Shown here piece by piece: positions 45,278 through 56,730 of a stretch of DNA of 64,000 nt. The translations under genes were made by a program, and so were the position numbers. The notes beneath the pieces were generated by a model. The model was not told the origin of the DNA, searched no databases, and saw nothing but the letters and a program-made list of their open reading frames with translations. Numbering within the stretch: the first letter of the stretch is position 1; every line of letters begins with the position of its first letter. The DNA is from Coprinellus micaceus (lineage: Eukaryota; Basidiomycota; Agaricomycetes; Agaricales; Psathyrellaceae), in assembly GCA_951394405.1 (NCBI GenBank), contig OX596335.1, positions 2,604,001-2,668,000 on the forward strand, in the 5' to 3' direction.

Positions 45278-46083
45278 TCATGAACCGACAGTGAACGATT
45301 CCCCACATCCACAAGCGTCCTTGATATTTGGGTTGTGGAACACAAACTTGGAACTGTAGAAATTCCAAGTCGTCAGACAACTGCGCATGATTTCACTTTC
45401 CCAACATGACTGGCGCACCTCAGCGAATCCTCCTTCCAGTCCATCTCGCTCCCAATGATAGAAAACAGCGCCTTGCTGTCAATTAACACCTTGACACCGT
45501 CCTGTTCGACGACCTCGTCGAACTTGCCTGGCTTCTCGACGTATTCGAGGTGGTAGGCCATTCCTGCACATCCCTTGTTCCGTACTCCGACCCGGATGAG
45601 TTGGGGCGTCGGTCCGTTCAGTAGATTCCGTAGCCGGAAGACAGCGGCTGGTGTCTACAGCGATAATCACATCAGCGATCTCGCTGTATAATGGTTGGAA
45701 GGCTTCCGGAGGTCCGCAGAGCATCCCCGGAATAGCTGTGGAGAAACCATAGCACACACCATCGTCATTGCTGCCTTGGTCGCCCTGAGTTGTGGTCTTG
45801 GTTTCTCCACCTTGGGAGCAGCTGGGGGTCGCGCTGCCGTTTGAGGAGCAGCAGCGTCTCTCGAGATCATTGTCTTTGAATCAAGGGGAACGGTATTGCG
45901 GGATGTGGAGGGAGAGCTGGGCGAGTCGGACATTGTCTGCGGCGGTGGAGATTGTGTCGCTGGGGACCGGAGCGCAGACATCATGGCCCTTCGGGTGATC
46001 ACGGACGGCGTCGAGCATGGTTGTGGGCGACGGAGGGCAGGGGCTGAGCGACAGAGGGAAGCTCTGAGGGATGAGGAGGACAT
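45278..46083 (-). CDS. ISA1: Mitochondrial A-type Fe-S cluster assembly protein Isa1
   Basis: Three exons. Ser/Arg/Pro-rich N-terminus without acidic start residues (MSSSSLRASLCRSAPALRRP) fits a mitochondrial presequence. The HesB-type domain follows: TPAAVFRLRNLLNG, LIRVGVRNKGCAGMAYHLEY, VLIDSKALFSIIGSEMDWKE, SSKFVFHNPNIKDACGCGES F. The three conserved Cys (in GCAG and CGCGES) are all present. In the family it works with Isa2 and Iba57 to build [4Fe-4S] clusters, needed by aconitase and lipoate synthase. Stop at 45278; splice sites gtgtgt/ctgtag and gtgcgc/ctacag. Confidence 0.93.
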
Positions 46084-46249
46084 GGTCGTATGGTGTAGAG
46101 AATTAAGTCAGAGCCCAGAACTTGCCCCCTTTTCGAGCCGTGTTTGTCAGCAGCCTCTCGGATGCCTTCCAGCCAATCAGTGCAGTTCTGTTACTGTCTT
46201 CCGGATTGTCCTGTGTTTTCAAGAAGCTACTACATTTAAATACGCGTGT

Positions 46250-48128
46250 CTACAACTGTACATAATTGCCTAGAACATCTTCATTAGACTCCACGTCGCT
46301 CTGCTGTCCAGAACAAACTAGGCTCACCTGGGAATACACCCTCTTGGCCGTTCAAACGCCCCGTCCACCAGTCTTCCTGACTGTCCGTCTTCTTCACCAG
46401 CTCTATCCGATCACCCGCACGGAACGAGAGGTCACCCTCCGCTTGTGCGTCAAAGTCGTAGACTGCACTGACATAGACAACTTGGGGCGCAGGTGGCTTC
46501 GGCTTTGGCTTGAGAGGGGGCGGAGGAGGTGCGCGCTTTCCAGCAGCAGAGGCCACAGAGGAGTTGCTGGCAGCAGGTGAATAAGGTGGCGGCGCAGCCG
46601 AGTAGCTAGACGATGGAGGCGGTGGGGGTGGGGCCTTCTTGAACGAAGAACCGACGGTTGCAGAGCGCGATGGAGATGGTGCCGTTCGCGAGCCATATGA
46701 GCCTGCAGATGAGGTCGATGCTGAAGTGGCCGCGCGGCTGAGACCCGGAGCACCACCCCCCTGTGCTGCACGGTTGGCTTGGACGAGCTTGGCTAATGGC
46801 CAAGCATAAGTTACTGCGCCTCGAGACATCACAGCTATCGCACTTACAAACAGAGATGATTCGCTTGACAATCTGGAGATTCTCAATGTGCTCCCATGCA
46901 TCCGTACGCTTGTCTTCGTAGTCCTGCTGGATCGCGGAGCCGGGGGCGTTCGCGATGTCGTACTTACCTTCATCGGCGAAACTCTGCATCTTCTCGAGGA
47001 TCAGGTAGTAGATGTTCAACCTAGGATACCACAGTTAGTTTGTGCTTGATTCTGCCAGAGAGTCGGTACGTGCTGCATATAGTAAAATGAATTGAATAAA
47101 GGGTCAATGAAGTGGGTTGCGAGCTGCATGAATCGCGGGAGATCCTGTTTCAGAGCATTGTTGATGTACTCGTACTCGTTGGTGGCGATCTCAAAGTCTT
47201 GTTCAAGCTAATTCGATCCATTAGAACGGTAAACTGTGTGAAGAAAGTGGAGTAAACGTGCCTTAAAAAGGGTTTTCTCGTCGCTTAAGGATCTTTCCTT
47301 CTTGTCCCTTAGCTTAGTGAGGGAGTTGTTGAAGCGGTCGTAGTCAACAAGCTAACGGCCACAGTCAGTGCCACAACTTCGGAAATTTAGAGTAGGTAGA
47401 CGCGCCTTGTGATCACGCTTCACGATGGTTTTTCGGATGGTCTTGACAATTGTTTGGAACTCCTTCACTGGTTCGGAGACCCTCGTCTGGATGAGCTCAA
47501 GCTCTGGCGCGATGAGAGCCCGTAATTCTTCCATATGTCCCGAGTACTTGGATGCATTCCGAACAGTTCGCGCGGAGTCGGGGTGCTTCCCAATGAGATC
47601 ATACTCTCCAGCCATTGGCTCAAACACGGTCGCGTAGTGCGTCGCCCAGCCAGAACCAGCGGTAAATAGGGCTGCGATTGACAAAGTAATGAGTGTCCCG
47701 AGTAAGATTGGAGGAGTTCAGACGCGGGGAAGGAAGCGGATGGTCAGCCTTGCTCGCACAGAGACATACATGTGAGAACGCACTTGTAACCGCTTCAGTG
47801 AAGGCTTTGGTATCCTTCAGCAACTTCTCCGTACCCGCCTCAATTCCCTGAAACTGTTTGTGCCAGTCGTCGAATTCAGGATCGGTGGACTCTAAGCGGC
47901 GTCGAAGGCAATTCAAGGGAGAAAAAAGCCACAGGAGCGTCGGGGGTCTTGGTCAGAACGACATTTTGTTGGGTCCATGATTCAGATCTCACTCTTGGAC
48001 ATGCCAATTCTGCTGGTGACAGCGAACGGCGTCCTGTGTCGGATTGGATTGAGTCAGATAACCGACATCAACACCCTCACACAATCTATAGTAACTTACC
48101 TAGCCAGCGCCTTCCCAATTCCCTTCAT
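46250..48128 (-). CDS. RVS167: Amphiphysin-type BAR and SH3 protein (Rvs167/Hob1)
   Basis: N-terminus MKGIGKALARTPFAVTSRIG then MSKKSTDPEFDDWHKQF, matching the amphipathic start of fungal Hob1/Rvs167. The BAR domain runs through KYSGHMEELRALIAPELELI, LVDYDRFNNSLTKLRDKKER and ATNEYEYINNALKQDLPRF to LNIYYLILEKMQSFADEGKY; then a Ser/Pro-rich linker with a poly-Pro stretch and a C-terminal SH3 domain ([40 protein letters not shown]). About 430 residues, many short introns; the last exon is a few codons long. In yeast the Rvs161-Rvs167 dimer pinches endocytic vesicles at cortical actin patches. All BAR and SH3 landmarks are kept. Confidence 0.9.
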
Positions 48129-48516
48129 GTTTACAGAGGAATGGCGGTCAGTGAAGCAGCTGGAGTTGGACAGAGGAAACAGGGGCGAAACTACGCATCA
48201 CAGCTTTCACGGCGAGGTCCTCCGTTTCCCACGCTGCGCACTATGATGGGTAACGTCGACTCGATGCTCTATCCCGTCCTGACTGTCAGAGCCAAGTAAC
48301 ACTGCCTTGTCCAATACATCTTGGACACTGCGGTGCCCTGGACCAGGGGTTTTCGGTTTAGCTCTGCCTTTTCCACAGATCCCGTTCTGAAATACTGTCA
48401 CGTGGGATGACATCGTTGTCGGTTCCGGTGTATTGAGGCTTGAGCTCGATATTGAAGCCCCAGCGAGTCTGGTCTGCTTCTATCCTCCACCACATATACC
48501 GCAATTCGTCGAAAAC
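48129..48516. promoter_or_regulatory. Divergent promoter region RVS167 / SDO1
   Basis: 388 bp between divergent starts. No TATA or other clear element; nothing else seen. Confidence 0.35.
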
Positions 48517-49576
48517 ATGTCCAAGATCAACCAGCCGTCGAACCAAATCAAGTGCGTTGGCGATCTTAGGATATCTAGCAGGGGAACAACTGAGGCTATT
48601 CGCAGATTGACCAACGTCTCCATCGTGCGTTTGAAGAAAGGAGGCAAACGATTCGAGGTGCGTCGTCTCTCCCCGTTCTTGGGTAGACGTTTCAACCTAC
48701 TGACAGCTGGCGCTAGATTGCGTGCTACAAGAACAAGGTACAGGAATATAGAAATGGCGTGTGCGTCCGTCTCGATCCGATGTAGTGCGATGGAGCTCAT
48801 TCCCCCGGGCTCAACCTACAGCGAATCCAACTTGGACGATGTCCTCCAAATTAGCAACGTCTTTGTGAACGTTTCCAAAGGCGAAGTAGCGAAACATGCC
48901 GATCTTCAGAAAGCGTTCGGTAAAGGAGTTGAAGTCGACGACATTGTGAGGGAGGTATGCACTGCTTTTGCTAATCTCCTTCGCGCTCTCCCACTCATGC
49001 CCCATCAAACCACCCCCTCCTGCGTGTCGGTAGATTCTGAAGAAAGGAGAAGTCCAAGTCAACGAAAAGGAGCGCGAACACGATTTGACCTCTCTCCGCA
49101 AAGAAATCGCAACGCTCGTGTCCGAGAAATGCGTAGACCCCGACACCCAGCGCCCATACCCCGTGGGGATCGTAGAAAAAGCCATGGCCGAAGCAGGATT
49201 TAGCGTCAAGCAAGGGAAAAACGCAAAGAGTCAAGTATCCGAATGCATCAAGCTCCTCCAATCAGACTCGAGTCTACCCATCCAGAGAGCGCGGATGAGG
49301 ATAAAGGTCTCAATCCCTGTCAATGCCGAGCTCAAGGAGAAGGTTGTTGAGGCAGCAGATAAAGTTGAGCATCAGGAAGAGACACTGTCGGAATATGAGC
49401 TGGTGGGTATCTTGTTCTACTCACAAGCTCTACAACGTGGTGCTGATGCAATGAACACCCAGACTATGCTCATTGACCCAAGTCAATTCCGGGTAATTAA
49501 CGAACTCCTGCAGAAGGAGTGCAAAGGTGCAGGCCGACTGGAGACCCTGACCTTCGCAGCCACTGCTACTTCATAA
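48517..49576 (+). CDS. SDO1: Ribosome maturation protein Sdo1 (SBDS)
   Basis: Starts MSKINQPSNQIK then LTNVSIVRLKKGGKRFE, IACYKNKVQEYRNGV, ESNLDDVLQISNVFVNVSKG, EILKKGEVQVNEKEREHD, CVDPDTQRPYPVGIVEKAM and, after an intron, TMLIDPSQFRVINELLQKEC. This is the classic SBDS sequence with FYSH domain, helical middle and C-terminal ferredoxin-like domain. With the GTPase Efl1 it releases Tif6/eIF6 from late 60S subunits. Five or more short introns. The end LETLTFAATATS is normal. Convergent with ALG1; only 35 bp separate the two stops. Confidence 0.95.
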
Positions 49577-49611
49577 TTGCACACCTGGAATGTGAATGTA
49601 TTCATACTGAT

Positions 49612-51597
49612 TTATAGCGCGGTCCTTGCTTCAGGCAAATTGACATCGTGCAGGATGAGCGGCCGCACGACGCGTCCCCAGTTCTCGTCCCATGTTGACC
49701 ACGCCCATTCTTCGTCCCGTTGGTGCCCTTTCCGTCGGATGCCGTGCATGTTCGTGGGCGTAGATGGTCTTTTTGCCGTGTTAGCCAAAGATAGGGAGAG
49801 CTCTGTGAGGTTCGTGGACGACGGGAAGCCAGTGAAGAGGGACTGTAAATCATATATTAGCCTCAAGCACGACAGAGAGGTGCGAGAGAAACCCACTTCG
49901 AGCTGCTCTGCGAGTTCAGGCGCATCCTTGAATAACATCCCATTCTTCCCGGGTTTGACGAGCTCGTCTAGGCTACAGCATCGGTCAGGCTCAGCATCAT
50001 GGCGGTACTGTTGTGAAATGGCATACCATTTGAAGTTGAGAGCGCACACGGGTAACCCACATCCGAACATATCCACTACCTTCATTGGAAGGTCTAAACC
50101 TGACGAGCTGGAATGCAGCGACACCCCCAAGTCTGCAGACCCAAGCAACACAGGATAATCCTCCGCATCCAGCCACAAACTAATGCAGCGCACCCACTGC
50201 CACGATTCTTGCAACCTACCGACTTCCTCCATGTATTGCTTCTTCATCGGTCCCTTTCCAGTGACAATCGCCAAAAGCTTCGGGAGCGAACTTTCTCCGT
50301 TCTTCCTTCCAGCGAAAAGTTCTCGGGCTCGCGCTTCGTAGATTCCGAGGGCTTCTAAAAGTATACTGAAGTCTTCATCAGGAGTCCAGGAGGTGCTAGA
50401 GACGAGGATGGCTGGTCGGTCAGGGCGCATCGTCGGGGAACGAATTTCGGTGTAGCTGGGCAGGGCATCTGCCATAGGGCTATTCCCTTGGGAGGATATG
50501 ACGGCTCGGTTCGCAGTGAGGGGGGACGTTGGGACTTGAGGGGAAAGGGGGGATTCGGCACTTGTGATATGCGTAAATGGGGTCGAGTATGGCGGGGAGT
50601 GTTGGGGAAGGAAGCCACGCAGGCTCCTTTGGGCGAGGATGAGGGGCTCGAGTTTGCGGAAGAGTTCGTGTGCCTCTTGAGAGGACGACCGATGGAAGTG
50701 CCGGGGAGGGCGGTCATGGAGGACGACTTTGTATCCTCTGTGCCCTCATTAGGCATTATAAAGTGATGGGCGGGGATACGCACTGGAGGTCCCATTCCTT
50801 CACGAGATAGTTGCGCATCATGCTTGTTACGAACAAATGCGCATACGCAGAATAACCAAAGGTTTGCTCAAACCTTGGAGATTGTTATTAAGCGCCCAGT
50901 TCCGCATAACCATGGGACTCACCATTTTGAGATGCGAATGAATGGGTGCCTTTCTCCGAGCTTCAAGGCGAGGATGCTGTATCCGAGGTTGTGCCAGTCA
51001 ATAATGACCTTACTTCCACGCATTCTTCCAACCAGCTGCACGAGTGCTAGGGAAGGGATGCTAGGCGGGTTCTACGGACACGCGTACGGTTCATTGCACA
51101 TCCTTGATAGGCGCTTGTCACACGAACCTGCACCACTAAGAACTCTGGTGGTTTCTCGATGTAGACCAGAAGAATCAATAGGATGGAGATGACTTGGTGA
51201 ATGATTTTGATGGGGGCCGCAACGACAAATGGGAGGCATCTCAAGATCCGGGGAGGGTCGGGCAAATATCGAGCCTGCACTCGTGGCAAGCGCTCAAGCG
51301 CTGGGATGAGGTCAGATCCTGTGGGTGTGATGGCCTCAGCATCCTATGCGACTCAGTGACACTTCCCTGCGCACCTTTATAGCCCACGATGTCCGTGACG
51401 AACCCGTTCTCCGCAAAGCTTTGAGCGTGGTACATCATCCTTGGACTTCTGCCCACGTCGCCCAACACGAGGATCGCCACAGAACGGAGAGAATGGTAGT
51501 TTCTTGGTTTGAAGGCATACCACCCAAATACTGTTATCCCCAGTAGAATGACTGCCGACAGAATGGACGGTAGCAGGTCGACCGGGTCGTCAATCAT
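49612..51597 (-). CDS. ALG1: Chitobiosyldiphosphodolichol beta-mannosyltransferase Alg1
   Basis: N-terminal membrane helix (LLPSILSAVILLGITVFGWY), then SVAILVLGDVGRSPRMMYHA, the donor/acceptor domain opening of Alg1 (GT33). Later exons carry PAILVSSTSWTPDEDFSILL, LLAIVTGKGPMKKQYMEEV, WLDAEDYPVLLGSADLGVSL and GLDLPMKVVDMFGCGLPVCA with its acidic nucleotide-sugar site, and LDELVKPGKNGMLFKD. It adds the first mannose from GDP-Man to GlcNAc2-PP-dolichol on the cytosolic ER face. An in-frame ATG also exists at 51675. A Ser/Pro-rich segment of about 60 residues before SSTSWTPDE is longer than in yeast. Confidence 0.92.
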
Positions 51598-51745
51598 ACT
51601 GGCCAAGCCAGTGGTGATGTGAAGGAGAGAAGGAGCATGACGAGAGAAAGCCCCTATGCCGCGGCAGCAATCCATTTACCGCCGGCGACAGCCACTTACA
51701 AATATTTTGTGCCCGACTCCAACCCATCCTTGGCTCTCAACCGCC

Positions 51746-52713
51746 ATGTCCTTTGCTTCATCCTCGCTGCGTTCCCTTGCATCGACTTCCCGAACTGCTG
51801 CGCGGGCTGCTTGCCAAAATGCCGCTGCTAGACGTGCATTTGCTTCGATAGTGTCGAGGCCGAACCGGGTCGGGCTCTCAGCCTCCGCCCCACCTCGTCG
51901 ACCCCAACTGAATGCGAGGATACCGACTGTCGTTAGTGAGTCTCGCTTTGCTTGCTCTCCCGCACGAATGGCGTATTAACTCGAACCAGAGCGAACCATG
52001 TTCATCCAGACGGAGTCTACGCCAAACGACGACTCGCTCAAATTCATTCCCGGAATGCCAGTCATGGGCGACGGAACGGCAGAGTTCTTGGACACCAAGT
52101 CCGCGTTAGCTTCACCCCTAGCTCTGCGGCTCATGGGCATTGAAGGAATCACTGGAGTGTTCTATGGTCCGGATTTCGTCACCGTAACGAAAGGCTCTGA
52201 ACACCCGTGGTCCGTGGTCAAGCCAGAAGTCTATGCTGTCCTCATGGAGTCCTTCTCTTCTGGCCAGCCACTTTTCCGAACTCAGGAAGAGAGGGACGCT
52301 GCCGGACCTCAAGATACGCGGATATTGGATACGGATTCCGAAACCGTGGCGATGATCAAGGAGCTTCTTGAAACGAGGGTTCGACCAGCTATTATGGAGG
52401 ACGGTGGCGATATCGAGTATCGCGGGTTTGATGAAAGCGATGGTATCGTCCGTGTAAAGCTTAAGGGAAGCTGCCGTGGCTGCGAATCGAGCTCGGTGAC
52501 TCTCAAGAGTGGAATCGAGCGCATGCTCATGCACTATGTTCCTGAGGTGAGGGGAGTCGAACAGGCAAGTGGTATCGCAATTCGCTGCTTCTCGATCACC
52601 ACGCTGACTGAGGGTTTTGTTTTTAGGTTCTTGACCAGGAGGAAGAGATTGCCCTGAACGAGTTCCAGAAGTTGGAGGACAAACTGAAGGGAGGCAAAAA
52701 GGACTCGGAGTAG
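51746..52713 (+). CDS. NFU1: Mitochondrial Fe-S scaffold protein Nfu1
   Basis: Basic Ser/Ala/Arg-rich presequence (MSFASSSLRSLASTSRTAAR). Nfu N-terminal domain: MFIQTESTPNDDSLKFIPG, FLDTKSALASPLALRLMGIE, VFYGPDFVTVTK. NifU-like C-terminal domain: IKELLETRVRPAIMEDGGDI, VRVKLKGSCRGCESSSVTLK with the cluster-binding C-x-x-C, IERMLMHYVPEV, then VLDQEEEIALNEFQKLEDKL. About 275 residues. In the family Nfu1 passes [4Fe-4S] to lipoate synthase and respiratory subunits. Intron 52565-52626 is GC-AG (gcaagt donor). Divergent from ALG1. Confidence 0.95.
52565..52626 (+). other. GC-AG intron in NFU1
   Basis: Donor gcaagt, branch gctgac, acceptor tttttag; splicing joins VEQ to VLDQEEE in frame, while read-through hits an unnatural sequence. 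Confidence 0.8.
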
Positions 52714-53156
52714 GTAGTGCTTCCGTTGCACCGATGAGCCAAATCCTGACCTAAACCTTCCTCGCAGCATGGCACAGTACATGTCTGTTTGAGGTGGATC
52801 AATACAGTCCTCTTGAAGGGGCTATTGGAGGCAACGTGGGCGTCCGTGCAACTGGCGCTCAGCGCCAACTGCCACAGGTAGCATTAATAACTCAGGTGAT
52901 CGTCTCGGTCCTTGGCGTGGCATAAGGAGGGATATATGTGATTAGATTTGCGTGTAGAGAGTTGTAGATGGACAAGGGTATTTTTTGTATCTAGACGCGG
53001 TGCCAATGGGATGAAGTCATCTTTCAGGGGCGAAATGTGATCAGGTGGTCCTGCGCTAAAACAACTGTCACCCTCTTTTGATGTCCATTCGTTCGTATAA
53101 GTGGACCTCCTCTTCTTCCTTCCCACAACCCCAGAGCAGCTTCCTCCCCATGCGAG
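52714..53156. promoter_or_regulatory. Intergenic region upstream of the copper-fist gene
   Basis: 443 bp between NFU1 stop and the copper-fist start; presumably NFU1 3' end and copper-fist promoter. No motif identified with confidence. Confidence 0.35.
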
Positions 53157-54669
53157 ATGGTATGTCCCCCTTCCAGCTCATTCCTGACATTCTGGCCGAC
53201 ATCCAATCATCTAGGTTTACGTCAATAACAAAAAGTTTGCCTGGTAAGTAGGCCCCGTGAAGACATCTTCTCTAGACCCAATACCGATTCCCCCACAGCG
53301 AGTCGTGCATAAAGGGCCACAGATCGTCTTCCTGCCACCACACCGACCGGCCTTTATTCGAAATCAAGAAGAAGGGGCGACCCGTATCTCAATGCACCAA
53401 GTGCCGCGAACTCCGCCAGTCTAAGAAGGTTCACTCGAAATGCACCTGTGATCCTAGTATCGACAAGTCGAGGCAAGAACAGCTCGTTCCCCTCTCCGCA
53501 ACGTCCAAGTGTGAGTATGGATAGGTCAAGCGTCTTCGTCTTCTGATGAGCGATTTTAGCCAAACGTTACATTCCGATTGTACCTGCTCTTCCGAACGGT
53601 TTGAAGGACCTCATTCCCGCCGCCAAGGAGCCATCTGCGCCTGCCGACTCGCGGCAGAGAGGTATGTCGTGGCGTTATATGGGTGGTCCCTTTTACTCAA
53701 CACTCTTTAGTCGATACTCTTCTCAATCCGTGCAGCTGCAGCGACCTGTGGAATTGCAGCTGCCTCACCGCGTCGACCTCGGCCTCAGGGGCGAGCAACG
53801 CCGTCGCCAGTCCCTCTCTGGGCCTTGCAGCATTGGCTCAAGCCGCTTCTATGCACACCATCCATTATCGCGCGCCTCTCCGACCCGCCGTTTCGAGGCA
53901 GAATTCCAAGGTGTCGAGGGCGAGAGCACCTAGTCCTCTGCAGCTAGCGCGTAAACGGTCCAAGCGATCGTCCCCTCGGCCGCAAGACACCCCCGGACCA
54001 TCCCTTCCCCCAATTCGATTCAGTGCACCATCCTACCCCTCTGGCCCTTCATCGCCTTACCCCGAATTCGAGCGGATGCCACCCATGAGCCAGATAGTCT
54101 CCCTGGCGGGCACAGGTTGCACCTGCGGCGTCCAATGCGCTTGCCCCGGATGTATCGAACACCGTGGCCCAGGCGACGTTTCGCAAGACCACAGAGATTG
54201 TGCAGACGGATGCGGCACTTGTGTCGATCATAGCACTCGCGAGCTTCCTTCCAACATCGGGGGAGGGGCCAACGCTGCAGGCGCTGCAGCCACCCGATCG
54301 TTCCTTGATCAATTCTTCGCAAGAGCGGCCGCTTTGCCCCCACCCCCAATGTACCGGGTGCCCGGCGGACCTTTTGGTACAACACCTACTCCAGGTGGCT
54401 ATCGATCTCTAGGCCCGGTTCAAGCGCCTGTGACACTTCCCAAGTTGGACTGCTGTGGCGGACGGTGTCTCTGCCCAGGCAACACCTGCAGTTGCGGATC
54501 GAGCTGTGGTGGCGCTTGCCTTGATCACCAGTTCCTGTCCAATCGCTCAGCCGAATTCGCCACCCAGACCGCTTCTCAAGCGTCCTCCTCTTCTTCTTCT
54601 TCCCCGCCATTGAGAAGCTGTTGCGCTGGCAAGAAGGTAAGCACAATAGAGCTTACGGTGGCCGCATGA
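53157..54669 (+). CDS. CUF1: Copper-fist transcription factor
   Basis: The start codon is alone on its exon: ATG at 53157-53159 is followed directly by a gtatgt donor. Next exons give VYVNNKKFACESCIKGHRSS, SCHHTDRPLFEIKKKGRPVS and QCTKCRELRQSKKVHSKCTC: a complete copper-fist with the C-x2-C-x8-C-x-H zinc site, RGHR-type minor-groove motif (here KGHRSS) and KKKGRP. Further Cys-rich clusters follow: NPCSCSDLWNCSC, GCTCGVQCACPGC and CCGGRCLCPGNTCSCGSSCG, the last two resembling the Cu(I)-binding activation or Mac1/Cuf1 C-rich motifs. It should be a nuclear copper (and in basidiomycetes iron-linked) regulator. The copper-fist identity is certain; equivalence to Cuf1 is inference. Confidence 0.9.
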
Positions 54670-55047
54670 ATCGGTTGTTTCCTGTTACATCATAATCCCG
54701 TATGTTGTACCTATGAATCCCCCTTTCAGTTTTCCGGCTTCGCGGTCATTAGTCTATGTGCCATGCTGCATCAAACGGCTTGGGATGTGTTTCCATGTTT
54801 CTGTATTTACTTTGTTATTTGTTGAATACATCGCAGGCGAATGATCGTAGTACAAGAGGGGGGACCGAAATAATAGCACAAATGTACATGGGGGTGCGGT
54901 GAGGCCTGAGGGTTCCGAGGACCGCGACACTTTGCTCAGGTCCTGATCGAGGCCAGTGTATTACACGCTAAAAACAAAGGGGAAGCAACGTCAGCGAGCG
55001 CACACCCTCGCTCCTGTGGACATCACAGAAGCTGAGGGAAGGTAAAC
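54670..55047. other. Convergent 3' intergenic region
   Basis: Between copper-fist and E2 gene ends. No gene seen. Confidence 0.5.
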
Positions 55048-56176
55048 TTACTCGTCGTCTATGAAACCCGCAAAACGTCGATCGTGAACAACGTGAGCGA
55101 AGTCTGCGCAGTTAGAGAGACACATAGTATTTGACGTACCATCGTAATGGAATCGGGTCTGTGTTTGGTGTAAGGGTTTCATGAGCAATCGGACATAATT
55201 TGGGTTTATGAATGCCACAAAAGGCTCACCTTCTTGGGATTGTCGGGGGCGGTGCGAACGTACCGATCGTTGTCTGTTGGCCTGCGTAGAGGGGAGGAGG
55301 GCCAGATTTTAAAACAGGGGGATAGATGGTCGCGAGAACGATCGACGAGGGGAAGGGCGATGGGACATTGCGGCGGGAAGTTGAATGTAAACACCGGCTC
55401 GCTTGTGGTAATTCAATGCGCTCACCGTTCTTTCTTCTGCTCAAACGAGGTGTATATTGTAGCGTTTGGTCAGTTCACTCGGGCTCGTGTTTCATGGATT
55501 TCGAAATACTCACCTTGCAGGAGGCTAGCATGCTTTGCAGAGTGACGCACACTGCGATCACACTGAGGACGGGCGACCACTCGTTCCCAAGAATCGAAGC
55601 GCAAATCTAGAAAGGGAACTTGAGGTAAGATCCGTCTAATATTTGGGTGGAAAGTGTCCCTTACGTGTCCGTTTGAGTATACATGCTGCAGAGAAGCGAT
55701 TAGCAATATATGACAGGAAGCATGCGACCACGGTGAACGCACCGGATGGATGGGCGCTTCCCTCCCATCACCCACGACAAACTGGACCGCAGGGGACGAG
55801 ATGGGGTATTGCGAGTCAAACCGGAATTGGAGGGTATATTTCTCGTCCTAATAGAGATCGCGGTAAATCTGTGTTGAGAAAGAAAGGCCCGTATCACAGG
55901 TGCGCTGGGTTGTGCTCGTACCCTGTACTGCGACTCGCCCATGACCTCGATGCTGAACCACCATGTCGCAAAGTCCTCCGCCTTTAGAAGTTCGATGCCT
56001 ACATGCGTTCAGACGCGGTCCAACGGGCAAAGTGTAGCGTGGGCGTCGTCGGGAAGGAGCATGTGTGGTGAGGAGTCGAAACCACTGCAGAGCCAAAGCG
56101 GCGCACCTACTGGACATCCTTCTGCATGGATCTCCCTGAGTTCCTTAGCTAGTCGTCTGGCAGAGATAGAGGCCAT
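55048..56176 (-). CDS. Ubiquitin-conjugating enzyme E2, UBE2W type
   Basis: About eight short exons. MASISARRLAKELREIHAEG, then IELLKAEDFATWWFSIEVMG, DEKYTLQFRFDSQYPISSPA, GREAPIHP, HVYSNGH (a 21 nt exon, 55665-55685), ICASILGNEWSPVLSVIAVC with catalytic Cys in H-I-C, KKERPTDNDRYVRTAPDNPK and TRFHYDD. The NGHIC(L/A)SIL block and the C-terminal RPxDN-YVRT-NPKKTxxxYHDD pattern are those of UBE2W, which ubiquitinates substrate N-termini in animals. I end the gene at TAA 55048 after FIDDE, but that triplet overlaps a possible gtaagt donor, so one more exon is possible. Confidence 0.85.
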
Positions 56177-56730
56177 TTCTGAAGATTCTTCTGGGAAAAG
56201 TTCCCTTGAATTGGAGTGAAGGACGTGGAAAGAGTGAAGCTGTATAACAGCACCGATACCAGGTCTAATAATCTGTTCCCCTTTCGGACTGAAGTGATAC
56301 CGGGGCCCCGACGGGCTCTGGGTGCGAGCTCGCTACAATGGCCACTGAGACTCCCTCAACGAAGTCAGATTGCGTGCGGATACGCCATTTCAATTCGACG
56401 CCATTCCCGATTGACCGCCCTGCTAGTTGCGCGCAGAGATGTTGGGCTCCGGTGACCCAGCGGGAAACCCGGGAATCAAATGCCCACAGCCAAACAGAGC
56501 CAAACAGCACTGGGTTTATAATCGCAGAAATTTGGGCCTGTTCTTCAACCCATCCTTGTCGCCTTAGAGTCACTTGATGCTCCCGTCCAAAGAGGGATTT
56601 CAGGCGCTCGTGACGAGGTAGAAAGACTCGCGACCAGTTACACCCGTATGCGTTCTTCTGTTTCATATACGATGTGCTCGCCGTGGTACAACCCTATTCC
56701 ATTTTTCCCTATTGTACATTTATCTGCCAT
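56177..56730. other. Intergenic region between E2 and HEM3
   Basis: Upstream of the E2 gene and downstream of HEM3, both on the minus strand. No coding feature supported. Confidence 0.5.
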
